Part shown: positions 22,096 to 33,400 of the stretch, one piece after another | Layout: every line of letters starts with the position of its first letter | Numbering within the stretch: position 1 is the first letter of the stretch | Origin: Azolla caroliniana | Taxonomy: Eukaryota > Polypodiophyta | Direction of reading: 5' to 3' | Length of the DNA: 64,000 bases | NCBI GenBank assembly: GCA_043228905.1 | Contig: JBHGNT010000104.1 | Location: forward strand, 1 to 64,000 | Notes under the pieces: generated by a model | Seen by the model: the letters and a program-made list of their open reading frames with translations, nothing else | Database searches by the model: none | Told to the model about the DNA's origin: nothing | Made by a program: the position numbers and the translations under genes

Positions 22096-22758
22096 TGTTG
22101 GGATTACGGTCCCTCCGGATGGGATGGTCAGATGTCTGGGAATCGGGAATGAAGACCCGAATGAGGAGTACCCGGTATCGGAACCGGATGATGAAGACCC
22201 GGTTTCGGATCCGGATGATGAAGACCCCGGCTACGGAGCCGGATGATGAAGACCCCGGCTACGGAGCCGGATGACGAATGTACCCGGAGAGAGATCCGGA
22301 TGCGGGGACATATTTGTGAATATGTTTGCCAAGGGCCCTCTAGGCTATATTTGTAAATAGCCCGAAAGTCATATGTGTATAAATATGACTTAGGGCAAAC
22401 AGTTTTGTTGTTGCTCATTTTTCTGTTTTCCACTTAGAGGGAGCGAAGTGAGAGCAGCCGAGAGAGAGAGTGAGAGAGAGAGAGAGAAAGGAAGAGGTCG
22501 ACGCCTCTGTGTAATACCGCCGCCTGTGGCGAGGACAGCGAGCTCAAGGTCGTCGCCTTGCAGCTCGCCATTGTACATTCCCTGCGGATAGTGATAGTTG
22601 GAGTCTTGCACTCCCGTGGTTTTTCCCGTCTAGGGTTTTCCACGCTAAACCCTGTGCATTCGAGTCTCTCTCTGTGTTTTCGATTTACTGCTGCATTGAC
22701 TCGTGTTTCCTCGGTTGTGGCCGAGAGCTGAAGGTTTTGAAAGCGTCAATTTCTAACA
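22096..22758 (+). repeat. 3' LTR of copia C
   Basis: At 663 bp it is 28 bp longer than the 5' copy because GGATGATGAAGACCCCGGCT (start of a 28-bp unit) is duplicated in tandem at about 22210-22265. The rest is almost identical to the 5' LTR. Confidence 0.96.
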
Positions 22759-22763
22759 TTTCA

Positions 22764-23750
22764 CACAAGCACCGTCGACCAGGTCATCGACCGGGTTAGA
22801 GAAATGGAGAAAACGAGCTCTTGGCTAACAATGGGAGCCCTCCAACGAGCGTTACCAACCGATGAGGATCTCCAGTTCCGGCAAGCAATCCAATGCACGA
22901 CCTGCTTGAATTCCAGACACTCGTCACTAGAGTGCACCATGCGGACGCACTGCTTACTCTGCCAATCTACGGGCCACACGATGGACTGGTGCAAATATAA
23001 CTTATTGAATCGGCAAGCACCACTAGTCCGGCAAATCGAGCCACGTAGTAGCCGAGACGAAGAAGACGAACGTTGGCGGTGAGATGAGCGATATCGACCG
23101 GTATAGGATGTCCGGTACAACGATCGGCGAGACAACTATGACCGGTACAAGAGATATGACAGGTACCAAGATTACAATGGACGGTACGAGCATCACAACC
23201 GGGATCACTCCCCCGGGTATCACCAACGACGGGAAGATTACAGGAGATATGACGACCAACCCCATCAAGGGTACCGCAACAAAAGGAACTTTAATAAAAA
23301 ACGGCATTTCAAAAAAGGGAGCCACCCACGTGAACCAGAAAAAGGCACCACAAGCAACCAACCAGACCAAAGCCCCGCGGTTACCACAGGTCCTCCACCG
23401 GGTACAGGAAACAATGCCGAATCCAGCAATACCCGGAAAGCATATTGCTATTATTGCCGACAAGAAGGACATTATAGTAATCAATGTCCGGCAAAGACCT
23501 ATGGCAAGAGACCGGCACTAAACATGGTAGTCGCCGAAGTCGCAGACCCGCAACAGGTTACCAGAAGGTCGAAGGGCAAGACGACGGAATGGGAGACACA
23601 AGAGGCCATCCGGAAGCAGGCAACGGAATGGGTGAAAAAGGCAAATGAGTGAAACGTAGCAGAACTTGCGCAGCAAAAGGAGAACACCGAAGAGCTCGCC
23701 GGCGGCAGTCAGACCGAAAATGCGACATGGTAGGCATTGCAGGAGTGCCA
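22764..23750 (+). pseudogene. gag: Gag of gypsy element B, 3' part
   Basis: It resumes after copia C with VDQVIDRVREMEKTSSWLTM. Two CCHC knuckles follow (CTTCLNSRHSSLEC, CLLCQSTGHTMDWC), then an Arg/Tyr/Asp-rich region in another frame and a third knuckle near 23440-23490. It has stops at 23081 and about 23649 and frame changes. Confidence 0.88.
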
Positions 23751-26700
23751 AATCACGCTGCCATTAGGACGGCTCCTGCAACTAGTGCCTAGATTCACAG
23801 AAGGACTCAAGACAGGCATGACGGCAGGAGAAACACCACTGGCACCAACATTCTTCTCAAATCTGGAGGAGGGACCGGCGGTGGTAGACAAATAGTTCGG
23901 CGATCACGACCATCGTGAAGTGAAAGGAGTTACCCGGAACAGTAATAGATGGAGGATCCGGCGTCAATGTGATTAGCCTCCGAACATGCACAACCTTGGG
24001 AATCCAAGAGTGGGAACCATGCCCGTTCTGGCTACGGATGGTGGATACAAGCTCAGTGCGACCGACCGGCTTGATACGAGATTTGGAAGTAACAATTGGC
24101 GGCCACACATTTCGCATCTCGGCAGTAGTGCTACAATTACAGGTACAAGGAGCTTACCCGCTATTGTTGGGGCGGCTATAGCAAAAAACGACGCACATTA
24201 AACAAAACTGGAGAAAGAATATAATCACCTTCCGGCAGGGAAAAGCAAAAGTACGGGTACCGACACAACCACGGACGGGTACCGGGAAGGAATTAACCCC
24301 CCTATATGCCGAATGTGTCAATATGCTGGACGGATTAGTAGACGAAGAGGTGGATCAATACTTGCAAGATAATCCGAAGATAGTACCCCTATTTGAAATT
24401 GACGTAGTTGAAGTCGTATCACCATACATACTACTACCGGACGAGGAACCAAATAAAGAAGCGATCCAGGAGCTACGGCAAGCACAAGAAGCGCTGGAAA
24501 GAGAAATGGCCATATCACAACAGGTTAAAGAATCCCAACTAGAGGAGGTAAATCTAGGAACTACGGAAGAGGCAAGACCGGTGCAGATAGCCAAGGAAAT
24601 GTCTACGGAGAACAGAACGGCGATGATTACACTTCTCAAAGAGTTTCGGGACGTGTTTGCCTGGTCCTACGAGGATATGAGAGGGCTCGATCCTCAGCTA
24701 TATCAGCATTACATATATTTGAGCAAAGACACCAAACAGGTAGCACAGCGACGGTATCGTATGAATCCAAACTACGCCGCCAAAGTCAAGGAGGAAATCG
24801 ACAAGTTGCTGAGGGTTGGCTTTATCCGTACCGTAAAGAAATCTACATGGTTGAGCCCGATAGTAGTCGTACCAAAGAAAAACGGCAAAATTAGACTATG
24901 TGTCGACTACCAGAAGCTTAATGCAACGACGGTAACTGATGCATTTCCACTTCCATTTACGGATGGAGTTTTGGACGCAGTCGCCGGCCATGAGGTATAC
25001 AGTTTTATAGACGGATTTAGCGGATACAACCAGATTCGGATGCACCCCGATGACCAGGAGAAAACGGCTTTCGTCACTGAATGGGGAGTGTTTGTTGCTG
25101 TGGTGATGATGTTCGAACTCAAAATGGCGCCGGCAACGTTCCAGAGGATCATCATGGAAATATTCGGAGAATTCATACCGGCGTTCATGCAGGTGTTCCT
25201 CGACGACTTCGCCGTTTACAGTCGAGAAGGAGACCACCTTCAACACCTCCGACTATGTCTAAAAAAGTGTAGGGCTTATCGGCTAAGCCTGAATCCGGCG
25301 AAGTGTGTATTTGGCGTATCTAGCGGAACGCTATTGGGGCATATTGTGAACAAGGAGGGCATCGTCGTGGATCCAGACAAAGTAAAAGCAATCCTGGAGG
25401 CACCGGCACCAACAACGGCAAAGGCATTGAGCCGTTTCTTAGGCCAAATCCGTTGGCATAGCCGAATGCTCCGGTATTTGGCGGACCTAGCTAAACCACT
25501 ACATGTTGCGGTACACCGAACACCGTTCTAGTGGACCGACACCGAAGACAAGGCGTACCAGGCACTCAAAGTTCTATTGTCACAAGCACCGGTAGTGCAA
25601 CCCCTGGATTGGGCGAAGGAATTTCATGTGTTCATGGATGCGTCTGACATTGCAATCGGGAGTGCACTGATGCAACTTACGGAGCCAAGATGGTACCGGC
25701 CTGTATATTACGCAAGCCGGAAGTTATCCCAAGCCGAACGAAATTATTCCACCACAGAAAGGGAAGCTTTAGGCATGATCTACAGCGTAACAAAATTCAG
25801 GCATTAGTTATTGGGAAGAAAGTTTTCCTTCAATGTAAATCATTCGGCCCTCCTCTACCTAGTGTCCAAAGCGTCACTTACCGGTAAGTTGGCCCGGTGG
25901 ACTTTGCTGTTACAAGAATTCGAATTCGAGATATTCCACCGACCCGACATACAACATGCGGTAGCAAATTATTTAAGCCAGTTAGATTCCGGTGAAACTA
26001 GCGATGGAGTACCGGACGAGTTTCCGGATGTTGAGCTATTTCGAGTCACCGCGGAAACGGCAACAGATGAAACAGTGGCACCAAAAGATAAGTGGCTAAC
26101 AAATATGCACCAATTTCTGAGCACCGGATTGCCTCCGGAGGAGATGAACCGGGACGAGAGGAAACGCTTGGCGGTACAAAGCCGGCACGTCTGTTTATTA
26201 CAGGACACGCTACACCACAAAGGTGCGGACAGTATATGGCGACGAGTGGTGCGTAGCAACGAGAAAGAGGTAATACTACGGGAAGCAAACTGCGGAGTCG
26301 CCGGAGGCCATTATGGCGGGGATGCTACGGCAAGGAAGATATGGCAAAGTAGCCTTTGGTGGCCGACTACATTGAAAGACGAAGTCCGGTACGCGAAAGA
26401 GTGTGATCTATGCCAGCGAATGGGCCAGCCAACGGAACAAGCTAGGATGCCGCACTAGCCAGTACTACCACTAGAACCATTTCAGAAATGGGGACTAGAT
26501 TTTGTCCGACCATTTAAACCATCGGCAATGAGAACTGGCAACCGGTATGTGATTGTCGCGACGGACTACTGCACTAAATGGGTGGAAGCCAAAGCCCTAC
26601 GAGACAACACCACGGTGTCGACAGCAAAATTCTTATACGAATACATTTGGTGCCGGTACGGATGCCCCATAGAGCTTATAAGCGACCAAGGAGGACACTT

Positions 26701-27440
26701 TCTTGGACAAGTAGTGGAGAGCTTGACGTCATTCTATGCGGTAGTACATAAACAGAGCACCCCGTACTACCCACAAGCCAACAGATTAGCTGAGTCAACA
26801 AACAAAACGCTACAAAATATCCTGCGCAAGATCGTCAATGAGAATCTGACAGATTGGGACACGAAGCTGCACAGTGCGCTCTGGGCTTACCGAACAACGT
26901 ACAAAACAAGCATCTGAACAACATCGTTCCGGTTAGCATTCGGATTAGAGGCAGTCATGCCGGTCGAGTTCCAGGTACCGAGCTTACGGATCCAGATTAG
27001 GGAACGACTTAATGAAAAGGAATCGGAGGCAATTCGGATAAAGGCTCTGTGTGAACTTGAAGAACACCGACTGGCGAGCATCATGCACCTGGAATTGGAA
27101 CAACGGCGATGGAAAGCGTTTGTAGATCGGCACCGGAAGGGAAACGAAAAGATGTTCGAAATCGGCAAGCCGGTACTAGTGTTCCAGACCCGGATGGGTA
27201 AAATGCCAGGCAAACTACGGTTTAGATGGACCGGACCGTACTGGATCACAGGCGGGTTCAATGGGTCTTACCAGTTAGGGACACTTGCCGGCGAGGTGCT
27301 GGGTAAATGGGTCAACAGATTTAGATTAAAGCCATACAAAGGACCTATGCCCAAGAACCCATTTGAACGAATGGCCAACACCGAATCGGACGCTGGCAGG
27401 CCAACCAAGACGACAACCTGTGAGGAAAACGGCTACCACC
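23751..27440 (+). pseudogene. pol: Pol of gypsy element B: protease, RT, RNase H, integrase
   Basis: Protease: VIDGGSGVNVISLRT near 23945. RT: 24323-25531, with RRYRMNPNYAAKVKEEIDKL, RLCVDYQKLN and FLDDFAVYS. RNase H: FHVFMDASDIAIGS from about 25623. Integrase: CGVAGGHYGGDATARK, CDLC, SDQGGHF and LAEST, with the tail WVNRFRLKPYKGPMPKNPF ending near 27370. Stops include those at 25529, 25805 and 26456. The residues needed for catalysis are better kept than in A, but the frame is broken many times. Confidence 0.93.
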
Positions 27441-27565
27441 AAGCTGGTAAGGACCTAAATAATCAACCCATATTATTCCCCCCCCCCCCTTATTACATTG
27501 TGCTTCCCATCCTTATATAGTGATGGGAGAGGCTTAGCGACTTCATGTTTTTTCTTCTAATAATA

Positions 27566-27725
27566 GTGTTCATGCACGTGAGATGTGCATGAATAACTTT
27601 TTCGATGATACGTTTTCTTTTAACTAAAGCATTCATGCACACTAGATTTACATGAGTAGCTTTATTTTTCTATCGTGCTTTTTCTAACTATAGTGTTCAT
27701 GCACGCTAGATGTGCATGAGTAGCA
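27566..27725. repeat. Three-copy repeat, each copy with a small palindrome
   Basis: Units of about 62-64 bp centred at 27581, 27644 and 27707 share AGTGTTCATGCACG..AGATGTGCATGA. In copies 1 and 3, TTCATGCAC and its complement GTGCATGA flank a 6-7-base loop; copy 2 is degraded. Confidence 0.75.
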
Positions 27726-27793
27726 TTTTCTTAGAAATATGCATAAGATAACGTTTGTATATGGGATATCTACTTTTCTAACACTCATGATAT

Positions 27794-27850
27794 GTTAGTG
27801 TAATGGTAAAGCTACAAATTATTCACGTGGAGGTACAATGTTTGAATCTC
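27794..27850 (+). other. tRNA-like sequence, probable SINE head or tRNA relic
   Basis: TAGTGTAATGGTAAAGC fits a Pol III A box and GTTTGAATCTC (27839-27849) fits a B box, at tRNA-like spacing. The acceptor stem does not pair convincingly, so it is not a functional tRNA. Confidence 0.45.
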
Positions 27851-29149
27851 GCCCTATCCATGTAATATATATTTTAATATTTTCTTCTTTTTCTTTGTAT
27901 TTATTAAATCAGTTATTTTATACGTTTTTCATGTAGTGTACGAACTACACTACGACAATCGCCCCCTCCGAACCCACACATCCCTCTATAGCCCTTTCGG
28001 TTAGGGTTTCTTCTTCCTCGTAGGGTTTTGGTTCTCACTCTATAGCCCTTTTGTTGTTTTCACCTAGTCATGCTTTAGTCCGGCTTAAACGATCGTGGTT
28101 GTATATCTTAATGTGGCTTTCATGCCTTATAATGAAGATTTGTTTAGTGAACCTCGTGTCATCCCAACCTTGGCTCGTCTAATTCTTCGTCGTGTTAATC
28201 TTTTGCACATTGTTCTTACCCTCTCATGCTCGAAATCCTGTTAGGGATAAGCTCCCATTCCCCCCTTTTACTCCCTAGTCCAAGACCCCTGTGGTCCCGC
28301 CCAAGCCGACACGTACATGCGGATATTCGCAACAACAAGTATAATAGTAACTATAGTTGTCAGTTAAATTTTAAGTATGAAGGGTGAGGATTCAATTATC
28401 TCAATCCTACAGTGGGAGATATCTCAATCCTACCTTCATGAAGGGTAATCTCTTTTCTTTAGTGTCTTGAGATAGAGACTCTAACTGTGTGGGAAAGCTC
28501 TAACTTCATACATGTGCAGCTCTCTTTCTTCAAACTCAAGGTATGATCCATGTTCGTACACGGCAGTACAAGAGATCGTTCGAGGTTTAAGGGGTGGTCT
28601 AACATCCTTTCTTCCTTGTTTTCCTCTTTAGTTTTGCTTAATCTTAATAAAAACACTTTAAGAAGATGCAAAGTAAAAATAACACAATTCAAAATATGAG
28701 GAATGAATGTGAATCCATATCAAAAGTCTAAAGATTCCATTTCTCTAAAATAGATTCCATATCTATTTGTCTCGATTTTTATCTTGACCATTGGCTATCC
28801 TCGTCTTTCACTTCCTCGCTTCCCTATTCATCAACTCAACTCATTTGATGGCACTTTTCTTATTCTCTAATGCCTTGTTTCAAGCATAACCTTGACTATA
28901 TCCTCCATGTTGCAAACCACGCCTCCCAAACGCTAAAGCCCCTCACCAAGGCCAAAAGCACTCCAAGGATACAATCTTTGATAACCCTATGCATGGTGTT
29001 ACAAATCCAAAGTACGTAATATACTCAAATGCATTGGCAAACATTCTTTTTCATACGAATGCAACCAAATGCGCATGTTATCAAAACATTCTTATGCGTC
29101 CTTTTTTACACCTTTTACCTTATAATAAATAATGAATACAAAAGTACGG

Positions 29150-29205
29150 TATTTACCATACTTCAAGGGTGTTTACCATACTTCAAGGGTGTTTACCATA
29201 CTCGA
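29150..29205. repeat. 20-bp tandem repeat, nearly three copies
   Basis: The unit TTACCATACTTCAAGGGTGT is repeated head to tail; the last copy is diverged. Confidence 0.8.
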
Positions 29206-30181
29206 ATGATTCAAACATTCTCGATTGCGAATGCACATATGGTGCGTATGGTTCATACTATGCATGGAGCAATACATCATGCCTTGATGACCGCCAAACC
29301 TTTGGTTTCAAGAAGTCAACCTCATTCAGGTGTGCCACACCATACAAACACATGCCAACCCCATCATCAACACCATACCAAGGCCAGCTTGTTGCCTAAG
29401 GTCATTTCACTTCAAAAGTGCTTCAATTGAAGCTACAAACACACAAATGAAGACGGGGAATCCATATCACAAAGACTCAGAAAAATCAAATAGTCATGAA
29501 GTAATTAATTTTTACATCATTGAAGCATTCTGTAGATGAAACTGACCAAGCGCTGACAAATTATGACATTGAAATGCACTAACCGAAAACTATGCTGATG
29601 GATTTTGCTCAGTATGATGTGTATAACACATAATACTTTGAATGTTTAAAAGCACTTTCGTGCTCATGTGTCTACACCTGGCAAAATAAAGATGGATAGA
29701 CTTCTTTCAATATTGCAAAAATGAAGAGAAACTTGTTTGCCAACATCACACAAGGGGCTCGATTTCAAGACCTTTGACAGAGATCGAAAGTCAGCATTAT
29801 AATCAAAAAACTACAATTACAACGGCTAATGTGAGAACAATGTATATGATGGTAATGGCTGTGTCACATATCAGTAACCATTTACAATATAGATAGGAGG
29901 GTAAATAGCCGTTGTTTGATCGTGTTATTGGATTTTCAAGAGAAAGTTAAGTATTATAGTTTCAGTAAAGATAAGTCGAGAGGAGCGCAGAATAGAATTC
30001 ATCCTTTTCTAAACGAGGACTACCTCATATAAAACAAGATTTAGCAAGCCTGAGTATCAAAGCATTTATATGCCACAAAATCAGATTTTAGCAGCCTCTT
30101 CTTCATATTCAATAGAATTGATCTGACCATAAAGCAACAGTGGTTTAAAACATCAAACTTAGGCAAATGGATCATGTAATA

Positions 30182-30378
30182 ATCAAGGGCAAAACACCAA
30201 AATATCCGCAATGTTTGGGATAGTAACCAGATTACGATTAACTTTCCAGAAATTACTGGATATTCCTTTTTAGTAGCAGAAACTTTGTACTATTCAAGGG
30301 TACTCCTGAAACTTTAAACTTGGGAGTACTCTGGTAACTATCCAACGAGTTAAGGGTATCTTGGTGTTTTCCCCTGAT
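30182..30378. mobile_element. Foldback MITE next to the 3' end of the acyltransferase gene
   Basis: The ends are inverted copies of about 26 bp (ATCAAGGGCAAAACACCAAA on the left, complement of TTGGTGTTTTCCCCTGAT on the right). The similarity extends inward (GGATAGTAACCAGA versus its complement near 30330-30345), so the 197-bp unit folds on itself. It has no coding capacity and lies about 45 bp beyond the stop codon of the acyltransferase gene. Confidence 0.65.
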
Positions 30379-30421
30379 CACTTCCATCTCATAAACACCA
30401 CTGTTACGTACTTGAATGGAA

Positions 30422-33400
30422 CTAGTTGTTCTTAGCCTTAACCCCTGTAGACTTTGGAGGTTTTATTACACTACCAAGAATAATCAGAGCCATTGATAGT
30501 ATTGTCCCAACATAATATACACTCTGATATGATTCCAATGTCTGGTGGAGATTCAATACCTGTAGAGTAGAAAGAAGAAAAAAAACAGATGGTTATCAAT
30601 GCAGGAGTCTAATTAGCACGCAAACATGTATAGAATTTTTTGTAACATTCTTCAATATTCTGAAAGAAAATTAAGAAAGAACTATCACAAAAATGTGAGC
30701 TACTTCCTAAGCTGTTATTAAGCTGGAAAAGAACGAGCAATACAACGAAACCAATGCAAGCATAATTCAACACAAGGATTGTGTATGAAAGGCTTCCAAG
30801 CTGAACGACTTTATTTAAAATCCATGACCTCCCACGAATTGCTTGCTGCCATCTGTAAATAACTGTAAATGGCATAGAAAGACAGTTTCAGGCATATACA
30901 TACAAATCAAGATTATTTTCAAAAATTAGATCTTGCTATGGTGAAGGGCTTACCTCTTGACCCCGCAATCATAAGAGCACTATGTACAAAAAATAGTATA
31001 TAGCCAGCATATAAACCCTGCACAGATGAAAAGTCCCCCACCACATACTAGTCATAAGTAAAATGTATAATTAAGTGAATTATACACAACCTTGATGAAT
31101 GACGAAAATTTAATCAAAATTAAAATGAATAATTTACACAACATATGTTGAGAATGGATGTATGCAGGAAACAGAATCAAATTTAAATTGCATAATTTAC
31201 GGGGTATCTCTTCAGAATAAATTAATGTATGAATCAGTAAGTCAAGCTACTCTTACATGCCAGACTGCACTAACAATTTGAGTCAGCAATAGCTCCGAAA
31301 GACCAGGTTTTCTCCCTTTCTTGCTGAGCCTATCATATACATCTGTGCTAGGGTCAAGGTAAACAAAATAATTTGAAAATAGGAACAATACCTTATACTA
31401 TGTACTAATATAAAATAAGACAACACTGTTTACCAAAAAATAAAGGGAAAACTCTCCCTACATTTTCCTTCATTTCACAGATGCCCTTGCTCAGCCCTAA
31501 AAAAGTAACTATACATCATATTTGAGCACCTATATAGGCAATTCATCATCAGCTTCACAACTGTAAGGCCAATTCATCCTCAGCTTCACGATGGTAAGGT
31601 CAATTCATCCTCTTTTTCTCTCTTCAGGGGTTAAAATTACAATGGAGGACTTGCAATTTTTTTCCAAAATAATAATAATAATAATGTTTGCTATTCAGAA
31701 CAATTAAAAAAATACATGGGTTAGAAAGGATACATAGACGAAGCCATGTGCTGACATGAATGTTCCAAACAAGAGGTAATACTGCACTGGTCTCAGCTAG
31801 TTCTACTCCAATAATATCAACATTCCTTGCACGGTCCCATTTAGGTTTCCCTGGACATGACTCCGACCATCCACTGAAACCAAATCCTGATATAATCACA
31901 GAAGTTTCCGCTAGCGACCATATGAAATAATACTTCCAGCGAACTGTAAATCCAGCCAACCACTGATAGCCCAACCGTGCCCAGAATCCCCAACTCTTAT
32001 ATTGAGGTTCAAATATTCTAGATACAGAGAAACGAGGAGTTAGGTAGGTATAGAGTCCCATGCTCAAAATTGCCTGTAAAAATGCTCTTGAAGCACCACC
32101 ATAGGGTGAAGGCAAGAGTTTTTGACTCCATGCCTGCAAACAAATTTGACAACCCAAACGTGTAAACTGATTGATTATTAGAAGAAAAAACACACTATAA
32201 AAGTAAGGGGAAAACTCTGAAATATCCCTGAATGCCCAGAGACTCTGAAGTTTTCTTTATTTTCCGAAATGCCCCTAAGTTTTCTTTATGTCCACAGATG
32301 CCTCTAGTTTTCTTTACTCTCTGCAACTATACATTGTTATTTGAACTATTACATTGTCAATTAATCCTTATTCATTCCCTGTTTTTGTATTATTGGAGCA
32401 ATTATATGATTGATCTGTTCCCATTTCTCTCTTTCAAGGTTAAGCAGAGGCATTTGGGGAGACAAAGAAAAACTTAAAGAGTATTTCAGAGGTTTTTCTA
32501 ACATAAACTTTCAGTAGTTTTGTTTCTGTTATTCAATTACCCCTTTCTCAGCCGTCCAATCAAGATAATCTTGTAACTCATACACTGGACCTGCTAAGTG
32601 GGTGCCACAACAGAGACAGAACCCTGCATACTCTATGAATGAAGGAAGATTTAAAATCCTATATTTTTTCTGGGCAGGCCGCAATTCCTCTTCCTTTAAT
32701 AAACCATCTTGATAATTCATTGCAGCAGAAATAACTTTCAGAGTCAAAACCATGAGAGCGCCTACAAATATAAAAGCTTCACAAATGTAACATCTCTATA
32801 TCAAATAAAATCAACCATTTACAATCTACATCGAAAAGAGGAAAATCAGCTCAAAATGGCAAGCTTTTTTCAGGGAAAGAATGATGATAATTGCAATTCA
32901 GTTTGGAGTGCTCATGAAAACCCAACAGTAAGCTTAGTAAAGATTCATCTGATAATTGACCTTATTGGGAAAATCAACCAACAACTACATATCTATCATA
33001 GTCTCGCATGCATGGATTTATACCAAATTGTTTTAATGTTCAATCGAATCTAAAAATAAGTCCATGTACTTGAATTTACAAAAACCTCGATAAAAATTTT
33101 GACTGTCTCACTCCTGCGTAATAATTGTGTCTACCCATTTAGAATATTTAGTTTGCAGTTTGCATGTCAACAAAATTGTTATGTGCATGTTTATTTGTAT
33201 AATTCACAAATCAACGTGAAAGAAAACTCAAAAATAAACTGTATATACCAGTACAATCGATGCCACCATCTTTCCAAGCATCTCCACTCATGTAGTAAAC
33301 ATGACTGCAAAACGCCCATACTCACATCAACATTATCAGAATATCACAATTTAACATTATTCATCCAATTCTCCAAACTGTAGTTATAACATGCACATTC

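Larger units (their letters stand above)
17347..22758 (+). mobile_element. Copia element C, full-length and young Ty1/copia retrotransposon
   Basis: This 5.4-kb element has LTRs at 17347-17981 and 22096-22758 and the target duplication TTTCA (17342-17346 and 22759-22763). It has a tRNA-iMet primer site, one gag-pol frame with a single frameshift, and a polypurine tract. Outside one 28-bp duplication the LTRs differ by about three bases, all in the first 150 bp. The insertion is therefore recent, and it lies in the gag of gypsy B. Confidence 0.97.
15840..27480 (+). mobile_element. Gypsy element B, 3'-truncated, interrupted by copia C
   Basis: It belongs to the same gypsy family as A. The parts are a 5' LTR (15840-16264), gag 5' part (16320-17346), copia C (17347-22758), gag 3' part (from 22764) and pol to about 27440. 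The post-pol ORF and 3' LTR are missing; recognisable sequence ends near a C run at about 27479. Many stops and small frameshifts occur. The RT active site (FLDD) and the integrase SDQGGHF and LAEST motifs survive at sequence level. The 5' LTR boundary is inferred by alignment to A and no target duplication could be shown. Confidence 0.9.
27481..30181. other. Non-coding stretch between gypsy B and the acyltransferase gene
   Basis: AT-rich sequence without a recognisable gene. It contains three hairpin repeats (27566-27725), a tRNA-like element (27794-27850), a GTTAGGGTTTC telobox-like motif near 28000 and a short tandem repeat (29150-29205). The small open frames have no family I recognise. 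Confidence 0.6.

Noticed and set aside
27794-27850. A functional tRNA gene
   Set aside because: A and B boxes are present, but no acceptor stem pairs and the anticodon arm is not convincing; a SINE head or relic is more likely.
28459-28692. 77-residue minus-strand frame as a host gene
   Set aside because: No recognisable family, no splice or promoter context, AT-rich surroundings; I cannot support it.
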